Shown: positions 55,987-64,000 of the stretch, one piece after another
How the letters are laid out: every line of letters begins with the position of its first letter
How positions within the stretch are numbered: the first letter of the stretch is position 1
Source: Watersipora subatra
Taxonomy: Eukaryota; Bryozoa; Gymnolaemata; Cheilostomatida; Watersiporidae
Assembly (NCBI RefSeq): GCF_963576615.1
Contig: NC_088709.1
Span: 14,955,264-15,019,263 of the forward strand
DNA: 64,000 nt
Direction: 5' to 3'
Notes under the pieces: generated by a model
Told to the model about the DNA's origin: nothing
The model's database searches: none
The model's input: only the letters and a program-made list of their open reading frames with translations
Translations under genes and position numbers: made by a program

Positions 55987-56339
55987 GTTTACTGCTAAGA
56001 TTCAGTGGCTATCTATTACAGGTGGTAAGCCCTCGATGTTTTCTTTTCAAGCTGCTATTCGCAACTTGCCATTGCCGGCAATCAATGTACTTGCCTAGGA
56101 AACAACGACAACAAAACCACGACCTCAGTCCAATGCTTATAATGTAAAGGAACCGACTGAGTTCTTCTATTTGCTCCCCAAGAACCAAACCACTTGAGCA
56201 CAAGGCAATGAGAATATATATTTCACAAATATATATATATATATATGTGGGTACAGGTAAATATGCAATAAACATGTAACTGCACAGTGTGAGACTTCCA
56301 GGCACTCTGCCTTCCTTTGCTAATTTGGGCTTCTTTATA

Positions 56340-56590
56340 GTCTTCGTGTGCTGTTAAGTCCTGCCCTCAGTCACAGGACTGACCGGCCAGAAGCTTTATC
56401 GAGGGCCATGTCATCAGCCAAGTCGGGGCTCGGCTCGGTCCTGGCATCAGTCACACTGTCATCCTCTCTCCACTCTCAGCTCGGGGCCCAGCTATCGACC
56501 ACCACAATAAGACAAGCCTTCACTTGCCCATTTTCCCTCCAGCAGCGATACGACCAGTCCAGTTCAGGCTCAGCTAACTAGTACTAGCAA
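56340..56590 (-). mobile_element. GC-richer block, possible LTR fragment
   Basis: It is markedly more GC-rich than its neighbours, like the LTR blocks at 18940 and 40265. On the minus strand CTATAAAG lies near its end. No TG...CA ends or target duplication were confirmed. Confidence 0.35.
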
Positions 56591-57115
56591 TAAACCCACT
56601 GTGGCCCTTGTGATATCACCTACAGCACAAGTCCTTAAAGATTTGTAAGTTAACTTTGCTACATCTAATGTGAGAATGAGTCAAGAGTAAAACACATGCA
56701 ATCGCAAAATTGGCTACAGTTCATCTGAGGTGTAGTTTGACATCGATTGACATCTGGCAAGTCAGCCAGGTATTATAGACATAAGCAAAAGCAAACTGGC
56801 GCATCTGCCTGCCCATAGACTGCAGATAACATATAAAAGCGATTAGATATTTGTAGATAATAGAATCTATCTGTGCAGAAATTTGGGCGTATGATCGATT
56901 GGCTCATGATAGTTTGATGGTTGCCAACATTTAATTACATCAAACAAAGGAGGAAACCAAATTTACAAAATAAAGTTCTAGTATTCTCATAAAGCATTAC
57001 TCACGGGAGCCGCTGTCTTCCGCAATATCAAGATCGTTTATGCACAAGTCTAAATTAAGTTAGTACAACTGCTATTCATATAATGCTATATATACATGTA
57101 TATACATGGGTATAC

Positions 57116-57118
<3 letters not shown>

Positions 57119-57185
<67 letters not shown>

Positions 57186-57271
57186 CGCTAGATACAGCTA
57201 AGTAGTGCCCCTATCTCACAAGCCAACACTGGAAGATGCTTAGGCTTAGTATATATATATATATATATAGG

Positions 57272-57324
<53 letters not shown>
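57119..57324. repeat. Two TA microsatellites around a LINE scrap
   Basis: (TA)n runs at 57119-57184 and 57251-57324 flank a 60-bp segment (cagctaagtagtgcccctat, ggaagatgcttagg). That segment matches the LINE at 58200-58262 in opposite orientation. taacgctagata follows both TA runs. Confidence 0.9.
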
Positions 57325-57326
<2 letters not shown>

Positions 57327-57465
57327 CGCTAGATATATAAATGAAAAGCTTTTGAGTTGGACAATGACAGAATTAACTGTTATTGATGTAAATGAATCAA
57401 TATTAACACAATTTAGTAGACACTTTTCTACTGATCAATTGATACTATGATTTCGGAAAGATCAA

Positions 57466-57618
57466 ACATTATCAAAGTGGGGGTCAAAAGGAGGTGGCAT
57501 TCAATTAGAGAGCGGTGCTCTATTTTTCAGCCCTTCTCTTACAGCGGCGGGCAAATAGAGGTGGCATTCAAATAGAGGTGACGTTCAAATAGAGGTGGTG
57601 TTCAATTGAAGGTTTTAC
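57466..57618 (+). mobile_element. DNA-transposon end (repeat shared with 16540-16672)
   Basis: Repeated ggtggcattcaaatagagg motifs end in ttgaaggttttactata, as in the copy at 16540-16672. Class uncertain. Confidence 0.5.
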
Positions 57619-57889
57619 TATATACATGTATATATTTATTTCAAAATAACTTTCTTCTTTTTTTCTCACTAAAATTGAATAAAGAATTATCTACAAATTA
57701 CTATGATGACATTTGTCTATCTAATAAAACTCTGATTCTATTATAAAAAGAGAACTTGAATTGATCCAAACGAAAATGAGGAGCAACAGTACCTTTTCGG
57801 GTGAAATACGATTTGCTAAATGAGATATAATCATTTATGGAAATGTCATATTGGACAAATACAACCTTTTCAATAAATCTTTACTTCAA

Positions 57890-58480
57890 CTCTGGTCGCC
57901 AAGCCTGAAGTGTATCAGTAGCTTTTTTCATACAGTTGGGGACACTGTCTGACTGCCCTAGTATAAAACTCCATCTAATGGCACGTCTCTGGATAGTTTC
58001 TAGCATATCTATTAAAAACTTATTATATGGCAATCACACCCGACAGGCGTATTCAAGCATTGGCTTCACAACTACTTTATAAGCGATAAGTTTAGTCTTT
58101 CAGTAAGGTCTAGAAAGACTTTTTTCTTATTGAGTCCAGTGTCTTATTACCTTTCTTGGCTACTTTTGCTATGTGTTCATGCCATTCAAAATTATTTTTG
58201 TTATAAAGATGCCTAAGCATCTTCCAGTGTTGGCTTGTGAGATAGGGGTACTACTTAGCTGTAAGATAAAACTGGGAAAATCTTTCCCAATCTCCATGTG
58301 AACACATTTAGTAATGTTAAAAGACTTGCCTTATTTGACAAGCTAATCACACAGTGCTGTTAAGTTATCTCAAAAACTAGCAGCCTAACAATCTGTAATA
58401 TCCATGCCGGGTCTGCATAGAGTCGGCAGAATGCGCCCTTCACATCCAGAGGCATATCGTTTACAAAAATCAAAACTAGC
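57890..58480 (-). mobile_element. LINE reverse-transcriptase fragment
   Basis: The minus strand encodes in order, with stops, LSSTPISQANTGRCLGIF, KVVVKPMLEYACRV and ETIQRRAIRWSFILGQ. This is the region after the palm of a non-LTR reverse transcriptase. It is inactive. Confidence 0.75.
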
Positions 58481-60904
58481 AGAGAGCTCAAAATAGCAAA
58501 CAAAAAATATCAAACAACTCAAACCTCGTGCCTTTAACAGTAAATAACAAAGTTCAGTTCCTCAGCCGTATCTCTACCCACTGCACTACATGAACACCGT
58601 ATCTAATCCTTAAGCCTTAATTTTTACTGATAAGTAAATGATGAGGCACGTTCTAGTACAATCAGATCAGATCAGATAAAAATTTTCCGCAAAAGACCCT
58701 CCAATGGAGGTAAAAAACAAAATAGCGGAACTCAGCTTAAAAGAGCAAGCTAGCTACAAACGAATAACTTGGTTGTAAAATTGACATGTAGGTAACTTGC
58801 AATAAGCAAATGAATTTTTTGGTTTATAAACCTGAAAGTATTTGTAGAGTTACATAATCCTTTTTATTGGGATTTGTGAAGAGAGGCGAGAATATTGTAA
58901 AAAATGTCCGTAATGTACCGGCACATTTTAGTCAAGTACGATCACATCAAATTACATACATGTATTTTACTCCGATGCAAAACAGCGCTGAAAACATTTA
59001 GGAAACATAGCTTAGTTTGAAGCGAACCCGTTTTAGTCATCTTACAATAAAATCATAAGTTAGTGCTCCGCTGTACATCTTGAAGCAATAAACTGTGAGT
59101 CGCACAAGTCTGTACAACTTTAAGCTTATTGTTTACGATAGAGTAATTTTCCAGAATGGGTGTCATTTGATTTGTTGAAATCTTATCTACTTTTCAACGT
59201 AGAAGACTCATTCAGCATTTGCTCTTAACATGTCTTGTTCTTTCTGTAACCAAAGCTTTCAACAGTTTTTTGAAGTTTTTCAGAACACAATTGGTCACAG
59301 GCAGATGCACTGTGTGGCTTCACATTTAGCTTGAAAAGTAAATTTGTTTGAAAGTATTGTTTTTATATCGTACTATATTTGTTACACTAATTGGTTATCG
59401 TTTGTGGAGTCAACTTTTGTAGAATTTAGACAAGTTGGTAATATGTAAGCGAAACATTAGGCATGAGTAATTGGATCACTTAAAATTTCTTTGATAAGTT
59501 AGAATAGGAAGTTATAAAAGTGTTTGAGAAAGAAAAACTCAGTGGTGAATAGTTGTGATTTACTTTCATTGATCTTGCCTGTTAAAACTGTCATTAGTTC
59601 TGCAAATATATTTGCAGAATTCATTTGTTAAACCTCGTGTCCAATACTGTATGGTAGATACTGGTTTTTAAAAAGCACTTTAGTTTGACTGGTACATTTG
59701 TCAACAATAATTTGAAGCTCACGCTCCAAGATGCTATTCCACTGACAGTCTAAGGTTCTTTTCAATTTCCTTAAATATTTTCTAAGGTTCATAACAAAAA
59801 CGGTGATCTGCTTAATATATCGATGAACAATGCACAGGTTAACTATTGTTAGGTATCAGACCTTCTACTCTTGTTTTAATTTAATGCTTTACAAAGTTTT
59901 GTATGCTACTCACAAAAATGTCTGACTGCATAAAAAGATGACTCAAAAAAGTTAACTGGTACAAACCTCCAGAAATTGCAGCTGAAATTTTTTCTCCTTT
60001 GCAGGTAACAAAGAAAGTTTAATTTATAAGTTGTCAGTCTCAACTTTGATTTACAAGAAGAGAGCTCAATAAGTTCTTCGTTGAAATTGTTGGAAGATAT
60101 TTATTGAGTGTCAGGAGACAACACTCAAGATTCTTTCATCACCCATACTGGCTACAGCGGTTTTGATAACGTATTCAATGAGGCTGGTTGAGTAGACCAT
60201 TTTTCTGGTAAGATATACTGTGTTTCTTGTAAGCAAATTCAAGTGACGAGTGTGGGCCTGCGGACAGATTCATTAAGTTGTTGATTAGCTGCAAAAATGC
60301 ATATAATTTGCTTTATTGTACAAGTTTCAGTGAAATTATTTCAGTTACTCTTGAACTTTTTCGTTTTTAAAGTTTTGACTTATTTAGTGGGAATATTTGA
60401 ATATGTTAGTTAGCAGGAAATGTTAGTTAGCATAAAATGTTAGTAGCAGTTTGTTTCAATTGTACACAGGCATCGATGCTCGTATTATAGCTATCAAGAA
60501 TCTTTTTCAAATTTGCATTCCAGCTTAATTTCATCATCTTTTTATTGTTGTTTACAGAGGCTATAATGTCCGTAGAGAGTTTGGACATTGTATGTTAAAA
60601 ATTATATTGTATTCGAGACAAAGATTTGCTAAAACTCATATTATATCTCAAAAGGTCGTATGTAGGAGTTATCTTACGACTGAGGTTTCTCTGTATTACA
60701 TTTCTGGTTCAAATTTTCATCATAGCACACCAAAGTTAGCAGTCTGTTCCTATTCGAATTGGCAAGGTCATCAAATTCATCTGATAGAACTATTCCAAAT
60801 AGAGAATCCAAGTATCATCTACAAAATATAACTGATGTTCAGCGAAATCTGGTTATTTAACGTGAATAACAGTTTCTTATTCATACAGTCTTCTAGTTTT
60901 AGAG
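58481..60904. other. Upstream flank of MED22
   Basis: No gene recognised. A possible untranslated first exon may lie at about 60561-60592 (tttacag|aggctataatg...gacatt|gtatgt). It is not in frame with the MED22 ATG. The acceptor ttctagttttag directly before the MED22 start suggests a 5' UTR exon somewhere upstream. Confidence 0.35.
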
Positions 60905-63875
60905 ATGGCTTCAAATAAACCTCAAGAAGCAAAGCTGTCAGACAGCAAAGAGGTTCAGTTGAAGGCCTATGAAAAGCAAGTAAAAGACAACATAAGCTCA
61001 ATGATTGAAAACTTTACTGAGATAATCAAACAAGCAAAGGTAGTTAACTACTAACTGAATTACGCATGATCCTTTCCTTGCTGATCCCTATCTAGAGGCT
61101 GTTTATATTAGGTTGTCTTAATTAAATGCTTTACTAGCTTTTAAATTATATTAGTTTTACTCTGGATTGCATTGTCATCACCATAGTTTCCCAAATACAC
61201 AACGTTTACTGTCTGTTGCAATAGACAATCACATAATCTGTGAATATGTATGTTCATAGTCACTAACTCACAAAGTGGCATCAATCGAAATCGGGGAATA
61301 ACTCTTAAATCAGTTATTCATTTGTATCATTGGAGATGTTTGGATCTGGCCAAAATGTCATTGATGTGGACATTGTTCATTGGTAGATAGCTGATGGCAC
61401 TCAAGTTAAACAGACAACAGAGGGTGAGCAAGTGCATTATGAGGTGTCGGTGAGAGCTGCCAATGTGGTAAGTTCACACATGGAGTTCATGAGCGTGTCC
61501 ACAATTCTTTCTCGGATCGTGATGGTGCTAAATAATGTCAGAGAATCTCTCATAGTAGTTGATACGAGTTGTTGTCTATAAGAAAAATCTTGTTTTTAGA
61601 AAACTCACTGGGGTGACTAACTTTCATAGATGGCTGATTGGTTCCTCCATTATCTACATATAGTTTGCTCTATTATAAGTTATAAATTACATTTATCTTT
61701 TATAATAAACTGTGGAGTACTAACTATAATGACTAAAATGAAATTTTGTGGAAGTATGGTGATTGGGCTCACTGAACTTTATAACTTGTTTCATGTATCT
61801 CTCGCACGTATTTATGCTGCGTAATATCTTGTTTCATGTGTTACTCACACCAATTTATGCTGCATATTAACTTATTTAATTCATTTCTTGTATGAATATT
61901 TCCTAACACCAATTGTTAATCAGAATTAATTTAAAATTTAATATACTGTTTATGATTGTAAATGCTGATAATTAGTATGCCGTATATAGATATTTTACTT
62001 GAGAATTATCTCTGTAATGTTAACTGATACAGTTACAAAATTGAACATTCCTTTTCTTTTTGGAAGTTAAAGATTAAAGATGTGATTGCGTCAAATTTTA
62101 GTTGATTTTAACAAAAAGTATCGATTTTTCTCTATCATTTGAAATGTTGTTTTTTGTTTTAGGCGATCTCATTGTCGAGATACATGTATTTGAAAATTGA
62201 AATTGACAAAAATTGATCGCGGTAAAAACGCTCAGAAAAAAGATGTGCCCAGACTTGCCCAAAATGGCGTATATAGTGAGACAGCTTGTCTCTATCTTTC
62301 GTATTCACATCGGATATAGCAATAAAATTCTAGTCCTACGTGGCTCTATTGGCATATATTTTATTTTTTACAGCTACAGATACAATATTATAGGTGTCTC
62401 AAACGAGGGATATAAAAATATTCATTTTTTTTTCGGTCATTCAACTGAGAGTTATTTGTGTAAAGAGATTTATGCTGCGGGTGATATGTATTTGCAGTGC
62501 GTAATGTAAAAAAAGGAAGTAGGTCTGACTCAACTAAAATGTTTGATCATGTGATAACAACTTCTCTTTGTTGCCTGATCGCAAGCTACAGATGATAGGC
62601 AGCTGCCATAAAATAATTATTAGAGAAAACTTAGCAAAAGTTCACATCTGAGGGCCTTCTGGTTTAAAAATGGCAACTAAATGGTCAATGGCAACTAAAT
62701 TTAGCTACCGTTGTTAAAAATTCTGTTCAAAAACTTTTTTATTACCCGTGAAATTTCGGGCATTCACCTAGTATACATAGACAGCGATGGTTTATTTGTA
62801 GGTGAGAGCTGGTGAGTCGCTGATGAAACTTGTCTCTGATCTCAAGCAGTTTTTGATTCTCAATGATTTCTCTTCCATTAGCGCCTCTACAGTGACTAGC
62901 AGGGTTAAGTACAAAAACAGCGCTGAGGAGAATGACAAGAAATTACTGGCTCTCAGGGATGAGGTTTGTTGAAATGTGTTAACTGATATATCAACTGTAG
63001 ACGCTATCTCCTTGGTCTGTAGTACCATACTAATCAAGAGTTGATGTTATAACCTTGGTCTGTAATACCTTACTTATCAAGTGTTGATGTTATTACCTTG
63101 GTCTGTAATACCTTACTTATCAAGTGTTCATGTTATTATCTTGATCTGTAGTACCTTACTTATCATATGTTCATGTTATAACCTTGGTCTGTAGTGCCTT
63201 ACTTATCATGTGTTCATGTTATAACCTTGGTCTGTAGTACCTTACTTATCATGTGTTGATGTTATTACCTTGGTCTGTAATACCTTACTTATCATGTGTT
63301 CATGTTATTATCTTGGTCTGTAGTACCTTACTTATCAAGTGTTCATGTTATTATCTTGATCTGTAATACCTTACTTATCATGTGTTCATGTTATTACCTT
63401 GGTCTGTAGTACCTTACTTATCAAGTGTTGATGTTATTACCTTGGTCTGTAATACCTTACTTATCATGTGTTCATGTTATTATCTTGGTCTGTAGTACCT
63501 TACTTATCAAGTGTTCATGTTATTACCTTGGTCTGTAGTACCTTACTTATCATAGACTTGAAATGTTTTACAGCTTAATAACCTATTAAGCAGATTTGCT
63601 TGTCGAGTTGCTAGTTTGTTTTTATAAGGTGGTTAGGTGATAGCTGTACTGGTTTTTTCTGAGCTCTGCCTGAGCATGCAGGTTTGTAGCTAGGGTTTCG
63701 GTAGACCCTGCCTTCACTCCAATGAATTACCATCTTTGTATTATGTTTGTGTTAAGTTTATTAAGATACTTAGCAATCTATTGGACATCATTACTGATGC
63801 TCATATTCCTTTGTTTAGATTGCAAGTGAGCTGTTTCTCCTGGAGGATGAGTTCTTCAACTCTGCAGTAAAGTGA
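60905..63875 (+). CDS. MED22: Mediator complex subunit 22
   Basis: Four exons join in phase: 60905-61039, 61387-61467, 62802-62963 and 63819-63875, giving 144 aa. MED22 (Surf5) is a small subunit of the Mediator head module, which links transcription factors to RNA polymerase II in the nucleus. Diagnostic blocks are QLKAYEKQVKDNISSMIENF, FTEIIKQAK, GEQVHYEVSVRAANV, VRAGESLMKLVSDLKQFLIL (nearly identical to human), KKLLALRDE and LFLLEDEFFNS. Helical coiled-coil character runs throughout. The 144-aa length matches the short vertebrate isoform (140 aa) rather than the 200-aa one. The start is supported by alignment to the family N-terminus. Exon 2 uses a TAG acceptor immediately followed by ATAGCTGATGG. 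Intron 2 holds a Helitron and intron 3 a 43-bp minisatellite. Confidence 0.95.
62290..62771 (+). mobile_element. Helitron in MED22 intron 2
   Basis: The 3' end has the family hairpin (CCCGTGAAATTTCGGGCATT) then CACCTAG next to TATA, an intact Helitron terminus. The 5' part (tctatctttcgtattcacat, atagcaataaaattctagtc) is diverged, so its start is approximate. The 3' end is 30 bp from the exon-3 acceptor. A fragment of the fold-back family at 32594 lies just upstream (62090-62170). Confidence 0.55.
63010..63552. repeat. 43-bp minisatellite, about 12-13 copies, in MED22 intron 3
   Basis: The unit joins accttggtctgtagtacc, ttacttatcatgtgttc and atgttatt. Variants are caagtgttg versus catgtgttc. 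Each unit carries CTTATCA, the complement of the GATA-factor core TGATAAG. Confidence 0.95.
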
Positions 63876-64000
63876 AAGGCAAGATATGATTCCTTCCAAA
63901 GTGCAACACTAACATTTCCATGTAGAGCTGCGTAAACAGATCATAACAGAAGACTTATCATGCATTATAGCGTTCTTGAGTTATGATTGAAACTTCACTC

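Noticed and set aside
55865-56098. 77-codon plus-strand frame starting MKRGQRLKRQK
   Set aside because: It has no domain content and overlaps the more exon-like frame at 55855-55986; probably chance.

Overview
This is an AT-rich, intron-rich animal genomic window. The genes have GT-AG introns and small exons in long introns. The encoded proteins are metazoan: a seven-transmembrane receptor, a secreted PAN/fucolectin-type protein, a sulfotransferase-like protein, mitochondrial ATP23 and Mediator subunit MED22. Nothing is bacterial: there are no operons, Shine-Dalgarno sites or CRISPR arrays. A marine invertebrate, probably lophotrochozoan, is my inference; I cannot name the species.

Layout. 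(1) 1-11929, minus: 5' part of a seven-TM receptor related to GPR157 / cAMP-receptor-like GPCRs, six exons with consistent phases, running off the left edge after TM5. Its 9.3-kb intron holds a decayed LINE, a second LINE 3' fragment, a Helitron and a hAT MITE. (2) 12-20 kb: no gene recognised; a Helitron, a hAT element with exact 8-bp target duplications and a probable solo LTR. (3) 20-28 kb: a 1-kb minisatellite whose flanking paralogue lacks the expansion, a sulfotransferase-like pseudogene (22.8-24.1 kb), a ~45-copy 33-bp minisatellite, and the intact single-exon paralogue (26635-28050). (4) 31060-36138, minus: a four-exon gene for a predicted secreted 253-aa protein (signal peptide, PAN/Apple-like domain, fucolectin-type domain). 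(5) 37.6-43.9 kb: a mosaic array of repeats carrying a tRNA-Asn-like sequence, direct on the left and inverted on the right, with a Ty3/gypsy gag-protease remnant and an LTR fragment. (6) 44387-53589, minus: complete seven-exon ATP23, with a ~2.2-kb 33-bp minisatellite in its last intron and a nine-copy 30-bp repeat directly upstream of its ATG. (7) 54-60.9 kb: mobile-element debris. (8) 60905-63875, plus: complete four-exon MED22, with a Helitron and a 43-bp minisatellite in its introns.

The genes are functionally unrelated. The more unusual content is structural: several expanded minisatellites, three non-autonomous hAT elements with perfect 8-bp target duplications, a Helitron family whose copies lie about 30 bp from splice acceptors in two genes, and a repeat that is open in frame with the ATP23 start. 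All splice models and family calls were read by eye without alignment software.
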